DNA of 64,000 nt from contig BPHE01000014.1 of assembly GCA_026003395.1 (NCBI GenBank), positions 1-64,000 on the forward strand. Direction: 5' to 3'. This stretch comes from Vicingaceae bacterium (GTDB taxonomy: Bacteria > Bacteroidota > Bacteroidia > Flavobacteriales_E > Vicingaceae). This document shows positions 12,075-20,992 of this stretch, in pieces. Both the position numbers and the translations under genes were made by a program. Position 1 is the stretch's first letter. Every line of letters starts with the position of its first letter. The notes beneath the pieces are model-generated. The model worked only from the letters and a program-made list of their open reading frames with translations, was not told where the DNA came from and ran no database searches.

Positions 12075-12107
12075 TTAAAGGTGTTTGGAGTATTTAAAAA
12101 ATGTTAA

Positions 12108-14961
12108 TTACTCTATAATCAACTTTTTGATAATGGCAGATTGATCATCTTGCAGTTTAAGGAAATAGATTCCTTTGGCCTGGTTGGTCAGGTCGACCGG
12201 CAAGACATCGCCGTTGTTGGCTTTAATCACTTGACGGAACACTACCTGTCCTTGTGTATTGAGTATTTCAAGCGTAGCATTGCTCCATACCCGGTTGAAA
12301 CGTACGTTGATCAATCCATTGTTGGGATTGGGATAAACGGCAAGTGTAGTGGCATCTGTTTCGTTGATGGCATTGGGTGATCCGGGTATAGTGTAAGTTA
12401 CGGTGTCGCTTGTACACTGCCCATAAGCGATTAGTGTAACGGTGTGGGTATCTCCTGATGCATAAACATGCGTAGGATTCATGTCGGTGGAAGTATTTCC
12501 ATCGCCGAAGTCCCAGAAGTAGGAAGAAGCGTTGGTGGATGTGTTATTGAAGGTAAAGATGAATTGTGAACCGGTGTATGTGAAATTGGCAACAGGATCG
12601 GGTATATTGGTGATTTTGATATTGTCAAAACCTGTACCACAGGCATTTGTGGCATTGAGGGTATAAGTACCCGGATTGACCACTTGAATGGTGGCAGTGG
12701 TATCACCTGTTGGCAACCAGGCAAAAGTTCCGTTAGGTTCGGGGAATCCGATGGTTACGGTATCGCCGGGACATTTTTCGATATCAGGACCTAAGAAGTT
12801 GTTGGAAGCAGGGTTGGCAAACACATCGGCACCGATAAATGGGTAGTTGGGATTGCGGGGATTTCCGTCGATATCGGTAGAGATGGCAGCAATGTGCATA
12901 CCTGCTCCGGCAAGAGAATCCTGGCAAGAATGCAGGTCGAAATCGGAGTAGAATTTAGGATTGACAGACAAGGAATTGGCATCGAATCCTGTATTGATTT
13001 GCCATGCATAGAGAGAAGGATAAGCCGTACCGAGGTATCCGAAGTTGGAGGAGGCGGGGATGAAGTAGTTGTTGTAATCCATGTTATTGATGAAAGCACC
13101 GCTGATATAAATGGCATAACCTCCTGTCGTTTTTCTGGCTGCGATGTTGTTGTTGTAGATATTAAAACCACCACCGCCGGTTAGGTATATGGGATAGGTA
13201 GTGCCCGTATTTGGGATACTAATGTTGTTATTGATAGAGATTGATGTAAGAGCAAGTAGAGGCATAGATGCCGTAACATGTAGAAGAGTTGGTGCTGTCT
13301 CCGATGGCAATGAAGTTATTGGCAAAGAGTGCGGGATTGGAGGGTGTACCATTGGCCTGATACATGTAAAGTCCATAGACAAAACCGGATGGTTTGTTGA
13401 AAATAAACTTATTTTTTTGTACGGAAGAAATCTTATCAACGTAGTAAAAATAAGCCAGATAAATGGAGGATGAATAATTGATGGAAGCTGTTACATAGTT
13501 ATTGTTGAACGATAATCCGTCTGCATAGTATACATGAAGCGGTCTGTAATATTGCATCATAAATTTGTTACCGTCAAAGACCGTATTTGTGTTTCTGATT
13601 GGTAGTGCTTTGACCATACCAATAAATTCCATAGCTACCTCCTTTGATGGTGTTGTTGAGGAATTTGATGTTGTTGGTAGGTGTTCCGGATCCTTTGTAA
13701 ACAACCGTTTTATTGGTTGAAGTGGAAGTGTTGTTGGTATCATTCATCAAGATACAGTTCTCGATGATGATATCATCTTCACCGCCGTTAAAGTGTAAAA
13801 CATAAGCATAAGTAGATCCTGTATTGACGATTTGCAGGCTGTCGATACGGTAATGAGATGCACCTCCGTCAAACTTGATGACATAGTTGTCGGAAGTAGA
13901 GGCAGAAGCAAAGGTTAAGACAGAGTTGAGGTTTTTTCCTTTGAATGTTACGGTGTTGGTGGCACTCATGCCTTGTACGGTAGTCAGAGTGATTTGTTCA
14001 TTGAATGTAGAATCATGCACGATAAAAGTTACCGGACCGCAAACACCGAAGTTATTCAATGCATTGACCGCAGCGGTGAAACTTGGATAATTGGCAGTAG
14101 GTCCGCCAATATAATAAGTTCCGGATAGGGAGGGATTGATAGCTTTCACAACCGTATCGTTCATGGGCATGGAATCATTCACACCATTGGGTAATGAGGT
14201 ATACACTTTTAAAATATCGCCTGCCGAAAAATTATAGTTCCCGATCAGGACATTTGACAGGGTTTGATAGGGAGGGATAACGCCTGTCCAGCTGTAAGGT
14301 GTTTGAGCCACACCGTTGACCATCCAGTTGACAGTGCAGTTAAACAAGGTGTCGGTACCCATATTTTGCAGGGTAATCACCACATTGGATTGTCCTACTG
14401 TGCAAGACGGCACATAAGGAGTGTCGATGGAAGCCACCCCGGCATCGTTGGCATAGGGAGGGAGCACCACAATGTCATAATCTTCAGCTTCTCCCCATGT
14501 GATGGAATTGCATGGATCAGATGGTACGCCGGCATATTGACATCTAACCCTCATACGGTATGTTCCTCCTGTAGCATTGGCCGGAGCCGTAATAGAACCT
14601 GTAAAAGGGGAAGTGGAGGATGTTCCTGAGTTCCATACATCCTCTCCGGGGTCGTTGAAATCAAAGTCATTGTTCCAATCCACCCAAATCCTGAATCCTT
14701 GTGAATATGCAGATCCTGCTTGTACGGTAAAGTTGAAGGACCCCATGTAATTGATGGTCACTTTGGTTGCCGTGTGATAACTATAATTACCGGAGCTACA
14801 GCCGGAATTCAAATTGCTGATATTGGTGATACCTCCGGTGGTAGAAAAATTTTCAATTTGGTCACCCAACTACAACCGGTTGAATATTGAGGAGTGCAAT
14901 ATTGCCCGTAACCGGAATACAGGGCAAATCCTCCCAGTAAAGATAGTAGAATTTTTTTCAT
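12108..14961 (-). pseudogene. Array gene E: GEVED-like head fused to the shared beta-helix/PKD/T9SS module (frameshifted as given)
   Basis: The ATG at 14961 gives a signal peptide (MKKILLSLLGGFALYSGYGQ) followed by YCTPQYSTGCSW. The frame then breaks at a CCC run (14865-14867), and the next frame continues GDQIENFSTTGGITNISN, the usual text of GEVED-type secreted proteins. One base appears to be missing there. The head continues with FRIWVDWNNDFDFNDPGEDVW and a CARDB-like segment (NDAGVASIDTPYVPSC) and joins the shared module near 14125. Two more indels near 13600 and 13232 split the beta-helix. The C-terminal part (13225-12108) with PKD and T9SS sorting domain is intact. This is the only copy with head type 3. 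Confidence 0.75.
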
Positions 14962-14983
14962 AACTTTTAGTTTTAAGTTTAGG

Positions 14984-14991
14984 CAAATATA
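14984..14991 (-). promoter_or_regulatory. -7 promoter box of array gene E
   Basis: Minus-strand TATATTTG, exact to TAnnTTTG, 23 bases before the ATG at 14961. Surrounding sequence is unrelated to the promoters of heads 1 and 2. Confidence 0.5.
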
Positions 14992-15152
14992 ATGTTTTTT
15001 TGATGAGATGGTCTTAAAAAGTTATGCACGGTTTTGCCGGATGTTATTTTTGAATAACACATTAAATTGTTTTATATCAATGGTTAAGGTATTTTTTCCG
15101 GGGTGTTTTTAATTGTTAAAAAAATACCTGATTCAAAAATGATGTTTTTTGT

Positions 15153-15160
15153 TAACTTTA
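15153..15160 (+). promoter_or_regulatory. Possible -7 box of the umuDC operon
   Basis: TAACTTTA matches seven of eight positions of the Bacteroidota -7 box and lies 25 bases before the umuD ATG. No clear -33 TTTG is present at the right spacing, and I cannot identify a LexA operator. The 14,962-15,185 gap otherwise holds only the divergent promoter of array gene E. Confidence 0.3.
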
Positions 15161-15185
15161 CAAAGATTTTTCAAAAACATCACAA

Positions 15186-15632
15186 ATGAGCATCAAGTTG
15201 TACGAAGGATCACGGCTGGAGATATACAGTGCAATGACGGATACGGTCCTGGAACGTCCTTTTGTGGGAGGAGGAATAAGTGCCGGATTTCCTTCTCCGG
15301 CAATGGATTTTGAATTTGACGCTATTGATTTAAACAGGTTTTTGGTAAAGCATCCTGCTGCCACTTTTTACGGAAGAGTAAAAGGAAACTCCCTTAAGAA
15401 TGCAGGGATTGATGATGGCGACATCCTGGTGATCGACCGGAGTATGGAGCCCTCCCATGGCAAAATAGCTGTTTGCTATATTAATGGAGAATTCACGGCC
15501 AAACGCATCCATATCAGCAAAGGTGAAGTGTGGTTGATGCCCGAAAATGAAGATTATGAACCCATCAAGGTGGAAGAAGGCAATGAGTTGATTATTTGGG
15601 GAGTGGTTACGTATGTGATTAAAGCAGTGTAA
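15186..15632 (+). CDS. umuD: UmuD-like LexA/S24-family peptidase, translesion polymerase V subunit
   Basis: 148 residues, the usual UmuD length. It has the self-cleavage junction Ala33-Gly34 ([11 protein letters not shown]), the nucleophile Ser69 in [10 protein letters not shown] and the catalytic Lys106 in FTAKRIH. In the known system RecA-stimulated cleavage gives UmuD', which binds UmuC to form DNA polymerase V for damage tolerance. It lacks a DNA-binding N-terminus, so it is not LexA itself. The umuC gene starts 7 bases downstream and a YedK-type gene follows, making a three-gene damage operon. Regulation by the SOS system is inferred from the family. Confidence 0.93.
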   Translation: MSIKLYEGSRLEIYSAMTDTVLERPFVGGGISAGFPSPAMDFEFDAIDLNRFLVKHPAATFYGRVKGNSLKNAGIDDGDILVIDRSMEPSHGKIAVCYINGEFTAKRIHISKGEVWLMPENEDYEPIKVEEGNELIIWGVVTYVIKAV

Positions 15633-15639
15633 GCGAGGT

Positions 15640-16896
15640 ATGTTTGCATTGATCGATTGTAATAATTTTTATGCTTCATGTGAGAGGGTGTTCAGGCCCG
15701 ATCTTCTTGGCAAACCGGTGGTGGTACTTTCCAACAATGATGGATGTGTGATAGCCAGAAGCAACGAAGCAAAAGCATTGGGCATCCCGATGGGGGCGCC
15801 GGCTTTTGAGTATGAAGAGATTTTTGAGCAACACAAAGTGCATGTTTTCTCGGCCAATTTTCCGTTATACGGAGACATGAGCCGCAGGGTGATGAGTATC
15901 ATAGCGGACATGTCGCCCGGAGTGGAGATATACAGCATAGACGAGGCCTTTGTCGACCTTCGGGGAGTGGACAGAGAGCAACTGAAATCATGGGGAAGGT
16001 CCTTACGCGAAAAAGTGTTGAAATGGACAGGAATACCGGTAAGCATAGGCATTGCTCCTTCAAAAGCTTTGGCAAAAGTGGCCAACAGAGTAGCAAAAAA
16101 GTTTCCGGACCAAACCGCTAATTGTCATGTAATAGACAGCGATTATCTAAGAGAAAAAGCTTTAAGGTGGTTATCTATTGAAGATGTGTGGGGAATAGGT
16201 CGCCGATATACGCGTAAGTTGCAAGCCATGGGAATAAAAACAGCTTTCGATTTTTGCCGCTTGCCCGAAGCTTGGGTAAAGAAGCACATGACCATTCAAG
16301 GGTGGAGGTTGCAGCAGGAGCTCAAAGGCCATCCTGTTTTGGATTTAGAAGTATCCATACCAAAGAAATCGATTGCCACCACGCGGTCGTTTGACCGGCA
16401 TTATGAGAACTTTGACGATCTGCGTGAACGTATAGTGACGTTTGCCGCATCGTGTGCCGAAAAATTGCGCCGGCAAAACTCTCTGTGCAGCGTGCTCATT
16501 GTGTTTATTCATACCAACGGTTTTCGGAAAGATTTGCCTCAATACAGCCGGAATGTGTTGCTGCAATTGCCTTATCCTACCGACTCTACCTTGGTGATTG
16601 CGCGTTTTGCCGAAGAAGGTTTAAAACGTATCTATAAGCCGGGATTTGCTTATAAAAAAGCAGGCGTGATATTGACCGATTTTGTCAATCATGCTTCTGT
16701 GCAGCTTAATTTGTTTGAAACGCCGGATATGCGCCATGGACGTTTGATGAAAGCTATTGACAACATCAACAGCCGCTGGGGAATGATGAAGATTCGTCTG
16801 GCTGCACAGGATGCCAAAACATGGAAAATGAAGCAGGCATTGCTTTCTCCTCAATATACCACACGCTTGAGCGATATATTGGTTATTAAAGCATAA
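15640..16896 (+). CDS. umuC: UmuC, Y-family DNA polymerase V catalytic subunit
   Basis: 418 residues, typical of UmuC. The Y-family palm motifs are intact: Asp6 in [16 protein letters not shown] and the Asp101-Glu102 pair in [10 protein letters not shown]. The helix-hairpin-helix region ([16 protein letters not shown]) and a little-finger domain with a C-terminal UmuC extension follow. It copies past damaged bases with low fidelity when bound to UmuD'. It lies 7 bases after umuD and 6 bases before the SRAP gene, so the three are almost certainly co-transcribed. Confidence 0.95.
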   Translation: MFALIDCNNFYASCERVFRPDLLGKPVVVLSNNDGCVIARSNEAKALGIPMGAPAFEYEEIFEQHKVHVFSANFPLYGDMSRRVMSIIADMSPGVEIYSIDEAFVDLRGVDREQLKSWGRSLREKVLKWTGIPVSIGIAPSKALAKVANRVAKKFPDQTANCHVIDSDYLREKALRWLSIEDVWGIGRRYTRKLQAMGIKTAFDFCRLPEAWVKKHMTIQGWRLQQELKGHPVLDLEVSIPKKSIATTRSFDRHYENFDDLRERIVTFAASCAEKLRRQNSLCSVLIVFIHTNGFRKDLPQYSRNVLLQLPYPTDSTLVIARFAEEGLKRIYKPGFAYKKAGVILTDFVNHASVQLNLFETPDMRHGRLMKAIDNINSRWGMMKIRLAAQDAKTWKMKQALLSPQYTTRLSDILVIKA

Positions 16897-16902
16897 AAAA
16901 AT

Positions 16903-17505
16903 ATGTGTTTTTATACATCACAAAGCAAAACAGCTCTGCAATTGGAACAGCGTTTTCATGCCATTTTTGAAGATGTACAAAGGTATACACCGGGCCTATA
17001 TGTGGCATTTGCTTATCCTGAGACCCCCGTGATTCGTCATCATACACCGGATAAAATAGAAATGCTCCATTGGGGACTTATTCCGCCATGGGCTAAAAAT
17101 ACAGACATACGCAAATATACGCTAAATGCCAAAATCGAAACTATCGAACAAAAACCATCGTTCAAACCGGTAGTAAAAAATCGGTGTTTGGTATTGGTGG
17201 ACAGTTTCTACGAATGGAAATGGCTTGATCCCAAAGGGAAGCAAAAACAAAAGTACCGGATAGCATTGCCGGAAAATGAACCTTTTGCATTGGGGGGATT
17301 GTGGAGCGAATGGATCGACAAACAAACAGGCGAATTGTGGAAAACATACACCATATTGACTACTGATGCCAACGATATGATGGCTGAAATACATAACAGC
17401 AAAAAAAGAATGCCGATAGTTTTGCACCCGGATTATGAGCAAGAATGGTTGAAGGGTGGAGACCCGGTTATGCAGGATGACCGCTTGGTGGCTTTTCCGG
17501 AGTGA
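16903..17505 (+). CDS. SRAP-domain abasic-site shielding protein (YedK/HMCES family)
   Basis: 200 residues beginning Met-Cys, so Cys2 becomes N-terminal after methionine removal, as the family requires to form a thiazolidine crosslink with an abasic site in single-stranded DNA. Other active-site positions are present: Asn75 in TLNAKIET, Glu104 in DSFYEWKW and His164 in AEIHNSKKRMP. These fit E. coli YedK Cys2, Asn75, Glu105 and His160. Placement directly behind umuDC suggests protection of abasic sites and error-prone bypass are switched on together. The Arg of the usual NAR-ET motif is Lys here. Confidence 0.92.
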   Translation: MCFYTSQSKTALQLEQRFHAIFEDVQRYTPGLYVAFAYPETPVIRHHTPDKIEMLHWGLIPPWAKNTDIRKYTLNAKIETIEQKPSFKPVVKNRCLVLVDSFYEWKWLDPKGKQKQKYRIALPENEPFALGGLWSEWIDKQTGELWKTYTILTTDANDMMAEIHNSKKRMPIVLHPDYEQEWLKGGDPVMQDDRLVAFPE

Positions 17506-17624
17506 GCTGAAATAATTTTCGACAACATAGCAATCTGATGATGTTTGATTCTCGTCATTAAATTACGTGAGAAATGGATTGCATGTAAAATCAAGCATTT
17601 CTGCAGGTGTAGAAAACGGGCAAT

Positions 17625-18704
17625 TTATTTGGGTGTTTTTTGCAAAAGATAAATGGCCAATATCCCATAAAGGAAATTTGGAATCCAAACCGCCACCCAG
17701 GGTGTAAGCCCGGCATTGGTGGAAAATGTGGTAGAAACCTGCATCAACAGAATATAGCTGAAACTCAAAGCAATTCCTAAACCTAGATGAGCACCGGTGC
17801 CACCACGCACTTTTCTCGATGCAATGCTTACACCGATGATGGTCAAGACAAAAGCAGAAAAGGGAAATGCAATACGTTTTTGCTTCTCGATTTCATAATA
17901 TTCAATTCCCAGAGAACCTTTGAAACGTTCTTTTTCGATAAACTCATTCAATTCAAAATAGTTCATTTGTTCTATGGTATTCTCCCGACGGTAAAATTCA
18001 CTCACATCAATGTATAAAACAGTGTCTTTCGTAAGTCCTTGGTGAATAATTTGTTTTCCATCGGGCAAAAATGTGCGTTCCACAAAATTGTGAATTTTCC
18101 AATTACCGGTTATCGTATCGTATTGTGCAAAATCGGCATTTAACTTATAAACTAGGTTGTTGCCTTCAAATCTTTCGATGGAAAATTTATAGCCTATGGC
18201 AGAGAGATTGTTGAAACTTTCAAAATATACAAATGTATTTGGATCAATCCGGCGGTGAATATCTCGGTCAAAAAAACGGTAAGGATTGCGAATATATGCC
18301 TCTTCAAATGCTAATCGTTTTTGGTTGGCTACGGGTATCACAAAATTGTTGAGAATTAAAGACAAAATGGCCAAAAAACCGGCTACCAGCAGATAGGGGC
18401 GCAACATCCGGTTGAAACTTATACCTGCGCTCAAAATGGCAATGATTTCAGTATTGCCGGCCATACGAGACGTAAAATATATAACGGATATGAAAATAAA
18501 CAAAGGACTAAATAAATTGGCAAAATATGGTATGAAATTGAAATAATAATCGAAAATGATAGCTTTCAACGGAGCTTTGCGTGATATAAAATCTTCAAGC
18601 TTCTCGCTGATGTCAAATATCACTGCAATTAAAACAATCAGAGCAATGGATAAAAAAAATGTGCCCAAAAACTTTTTGACAATATATCGGTCGATGATTT
18701 TCAT
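17625..18704 (-). CDS. LptF/LptG-family lipopolysaccharide export permease
   Basis: 359 residues in the YjgP/YjgQ fold: transmembrane segments near 13-32, 52-72 and 97-118, a periplasmic beta-jellyroll part (about 140-255), then three C-terminal helices including GVSIASRKVRGGTGAHLGLGIALS. The start MKIIDRYIVKKFLGTFF is typical. In the known Lpt system LptF and LptG with the ATPase LptB extract LPS from the inner membrane. It starts five bases after the stop of tgt, and a tgt-lptG pair is common in Bacteroidota. Whether it is the F or G subunit cannot be decided here. Confidence 0.88.
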   Translation of the reverse strand: MKIIDRYIVKKFLGTFFLSIALIVLIAVIFDISEKLEDFISRKAPLKAIIFDYYFNFIPYFANLFSPLFIFISVIYFTSRMAGNTEIIAILSAGISFNRMLRPYLLVAGFLAILSLILNNFVIPVANQKRLAFEEAYIRNPYRFFDRDIHRRIDPNTFVYFESFNNLSAIGYKFSIERFEGNNLVYKLNADFAQYDTITGNWKIHNFVERTFLPDGKQIIHQGLTKDTVLYIDVSEFYRRENTIEQMNYFELNEFIEKERFKGSLGIEYYEIEKQKRIAFPFSAFVLTIIGVSIASRKVRGGTGAHLGLGIALSFSYILLMQVSTTFSTNAGLTPWVAVWIPNFLYGILAIYLLQKTPK

Positions 18705-18709
18705 AATGC

Positions 18710-19840
18710 TTATAAACGGCGGCTGATAATGGGAATGATTTCTTTTTTCCAGGAATCAAAGTTACCGTTTATAATTTTCTCTCGGGCTGTTTTGACAAGA
18801 TTTAAATAAAAGGCCAGATTATGCAACGTGGCAATTTGTGGTCCGAGCATTTCTTTGGATACGAACAAGTGCCGCAAATATGCTTTTGAGTAATATGTGT
18901 CGACAAAGGATGTACCATTTGGATCAATGGGAGAAAAATCTTTTTTCCATTTTTCGTTACGGATATTGATGATTCCTTGTGAAGTGAACAACATGCCGTT
19001 TCTGGCATTTCTTGTTGGCATGACGCAATCAAACATATCCACACCCAATGCGATGTTTTCCAGAATATTCACCGGTGTGCCCACACCCATTAAATATCGT
19101 GGTTTGTTTTCAGGGAGTATTTCACAAACTCTTGCGGTCATTTCATACATAAGATCATCAGGTTCACCTACAGACAATCCTCCGATGGCATTTCCATCCA
19201 TATCCAATGATGCCACAAATTCTGCAGATTCTTTTCTCAGATCAGGATAGACACTGCCTTGCACGATGGGGAAAAGCGATTGATATTTGCCATATTTGGG
19301 AGATGTTTCAAGGTAACGATTGATGCAACGTTGCAGCCATTTGTGTGTCAATTGCAACGATCTCCGTGCATATTTTTTATCGCACGGATAAGGAGTACAC
19401 TCATCAAATGCCATCATAATGTCAGAACCAATGGAACGTTGAATGTCAATAACATTTTCGGGCGAGAAGAAATGTTTAGACCCATCAATATGTGAGGAAA
19501 AATATACCCCCTCCGGTTTAATTTTTCGCATGGAAGCAAGCGAAAATACTTGAAATCCGCCACTGTCTGTCAATACCGGTTTGTGCCAATTCATAAATTG
19601 ATGTATTCCTCCGGCCTCTTCCAATATTTCTGTACCCGGTCGCAGGTATAAATGATAAGTATTGGCCAGAATGATTTCGGCATTGGTATCATTTTCGAGG
19701 TCTCTGTGAAATACTCCTTTGACATTGGCCAATGTTCCCACAGGCATAAAAATCGGAGTGTGAATCGATCCCCTTTCTGTATGTATAATCCCTGCCCGGG
19801 CTTTGGTTGTAGCGTCTTTTGATTCGATAATAAATTTCAT
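18710..19840 (-). CDS. tgt: tRNA-guanine transglycosylase (queuosine pathway)
   Basis: 376 residues. It exchanges guanine 34 of GUN-anticodon tRNAs for the queuosine precursor preQ1. Asp92 lies in the VLTDSGGFQVFSLA motif and the nucleophile Asp271 in MFDCVMPTRNARNG. The C-terminal zinc site of most bacterial Tgt proteins (CxCxxC plus His) is altered: 306-317 reads DPNGTSFVDTYY with no cysteine, while His340 of the HN motif remains. I recall this cysteine-free form as common in Bacteroidota. queE, an early queuosine enzyme, is at 61,282-61,920. Upstream TATTTTTG is a -7 box. Confidence 0.95.
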   Translation of the reverse strand: MKFIIESKDATTKARAGIIHTERGSIHTPIFMPVGTLANVKGVFHRDLENDTNAEIILANTYHLYLRPGTEILEEAGGIHQFMNWHKPVLTDSGGFQVFSLASMRKIKPEGVYFSSHIDGSKHFFSPENVIDIQRSIGSDIMMAFDECTPYPCDKKYARRSLQLTHKWLQRCINRYLETSPKYGKYQSLFPIVQGSVYPDLRKESAEFVASLDMDGNAIGGLSVGEPDDLMYEMTARVCEILPENKPRYLMGVGTPVNILENIALGVDMFDCVMPTRNARNGMLFTSQGIINIRNEKWKKDFSPIDPNGTSFVDTYYSKAYLRHLFVSKEMLGPQIATLHNLAFYLNLVKTAREKIINGNFDSWKKEIIPIISRRL

Positions 19841-19857
19841 GATGTAAAAATTAGGGG

Positions 19858-19865
19858 CAAAAATA
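19858..19865 (-). promoter_or_regulatory. -7 promoter box of tgt-lptG
   Basis: Minus-strand TATTTTTG matches TAnnTTTG exactly, 18 bases before the tgt ATG, implying a very short leader. Confidence 0.5.
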
Positions 19866-19939
19866 CTGCATATTCCGGCGGATCAGGATAATTTTATGAA
19901 AGAATCAATGAGTGAAATAAATTTTTCGGCAGCGATAAT

Positions 19940-20731
19940 TTAATCGTGAAAAGCAGTAATACGCCATGAAAGTCCTGTGCTGACAAAATAATAATTGAAT
20001 TTCCCACCTGTGAAATTCATTCCACCAAAAACATCCAATTGTATATTATCTGAAACTAACCAGGCAAGCCCCATGTCCCAGTTGTTTTGTAAAAATTTGT
20101 TGCCAAAATTTTCAATGTGGAAAAACAGGTTTTCTTTTTCGTTGATGGTTTGTGTGAGACAAAACGTATAAAAGTATGATTTATCAGAAAAATCAAAACG
20201 GTTGAAGTATTTTTCAAAAAAGAATTTAAGGGATGTCTTAGAAAATATTTTTTTGGAAATTATTCCTTGTATACTTCCGGTAATGGCCCGGCTGTTATTT
20301 TTAAAAAAATTGTTGTAAAAATAGGTGCCTGCATGGATACCGATATTGGGGAGGATTTTATTTTCGCTGAGCAGAGCAAATCTGAACCAGGGTGCTAAAT
20401 AGTTAAGCGAAGTGTTGGCATAGTTGGCAGAGGGAAAAAGTTTATTTTCGTATCTGACTGTGTTCAGGTTGATATCCGTAGCAAAATCTATTTTTTCGGC
20501 AATCCCAATCCGAATTCTGTTGTCGTAATTAAAATAACGAAAGAAATTTTTATCGTCAAAAACTTTATGGTCTTTGTAAGTGAAACCGTGTTGAAATTGA
20601 AGCACTCCCTGACCTACGGTCTTTGGAGAGTTGCTCAACGATGGACGATCGCTGACTATCTTATCATTAAATTGTGCTTTTGAAATTGAAAATGAAAGCA
20701 ATGTTAATGCAGACAATAAATATTTTTTCAT
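19940..20731 (-). CDS. Outer-membrane beta-barrel protein, Phenol_MetA_deg/transporter-like family
   Basis: 263 residues from the ATG at 20731. An ATG five codons earlier (20746) overlaps a -7 promoter box, so the later one is preferred. Signal peptide MKKYLLSALTLLSFSISKAQ, then KIVSDRPSLSNSPKTVGQGVLQFQ-like text that fits the Phenol_MetA_deg family of putative outer-membrane channels. The rest alternates aromatic and polar residues as in a beta-barrel and ends in Phe-His-Asp. Substrate unknown. Single gene between its own promoter and tgt. Confidence 0.7.
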   Translation of the reverse strand: MKKYLLSALTLLSFSISKAQFNDKIVSDRPSLSNSPKTVGQGVLQFQHGFTYKDHKVFDDKNFFRYFNYDNRIRIGIAEKIDFATDINLNTVRYENKLFPSANYANTSLNYLAPWFRFALLSENKILPNIGIHAGTYFYNNFFKNNSRAITGSIQGIISKKIFSKTSLKFFFEKYFNRFDFSDKSYFYTFCLTQTINEKENLFFHIENFGNKFLQNNWDMGLAWLVSDNIQLDVFGGMNFTGGKFNYYFVSTGLSWRITAFHD

Positions 20732-20743
20732 GATTCTTTTTTG

Positions 20744-20751
20744 CAAAAATA
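20744..20751 (-). promoter_or_regulatory. -7 promoter box of the 19,940-20,731 gene
   Basis: Minus-strand TATTTTTG, exact to the Bacteroidota -7 consensus, 12 bases before the ATG at 20731. It argues against starting translation at 20746. The rest of the 20,752-20,992 gap holds no other gene that I can see. Confidence 0.5.
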
Positions 20752-20992
20752 TCTGTTTCCGACTAAATAAAAAAATTCTTTTTTTGGAATAAAACGTTTT
20801 TACCTGAAAAAAAAATCAACGTGTTTAAATGATTAAGGCCATTAAATTACTTTCTTACAATTTAAACCGGAATTGATTTTGAATATTAAGAAAAAGTATA
20901 TTTTTTGTTATGCTATGAACTATTAACAATAAATTAACCTTTTGTTATAGTGAAATTAATGCACGTATTGAAATTTTGCGAAAATTATTTTT

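Larger units (their letters stand above)
65..14961 (-). repeat. Tandem array of five paralogous genes with a 6.02-kb two-gene repeat unit
   Basis: Equivalent stop codons lie at 65, 3151, 6088, 9175 and 12108. A to C is 6,023 bases, B to D 6,024 and C to E 6,020, so A+B and C+D form one direct duplication with E as a half unit. The 3' roughly 2 kb is shared by all five. The 5' roughly 0.8-0.9 kb is shared only A with C and B with D. No transposase, att-like repeat or tRNA is visible at either edge, so homologous recombination between repeats is the likely route. Confidence 0.9.

Noticed and set aside
98-14629. Repeated plus-strand open frames across the array (for example 96- and 108-codon frames in each copy)
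   Set aside because: They recur only because the minus-strand coding sequence recurs, have no leader or domain, and are antisense shadows of the beta-helix and sorting-domain region.
14860-14870. Phase-variable homopolymer switching of gene E
   Set aside because: The G run is only three to four bases, too short for known slipped-strand switches; sequencing error or simple mutation fits better.
65-14961. CRISPR array, diversity-generating retroelement or transposon as explanation of the repeats
   Set aside because: Repeat length is kilobases and coding; there are no spacers, no reverse transcriptase, no template repeat and no transposase in or next to the array.
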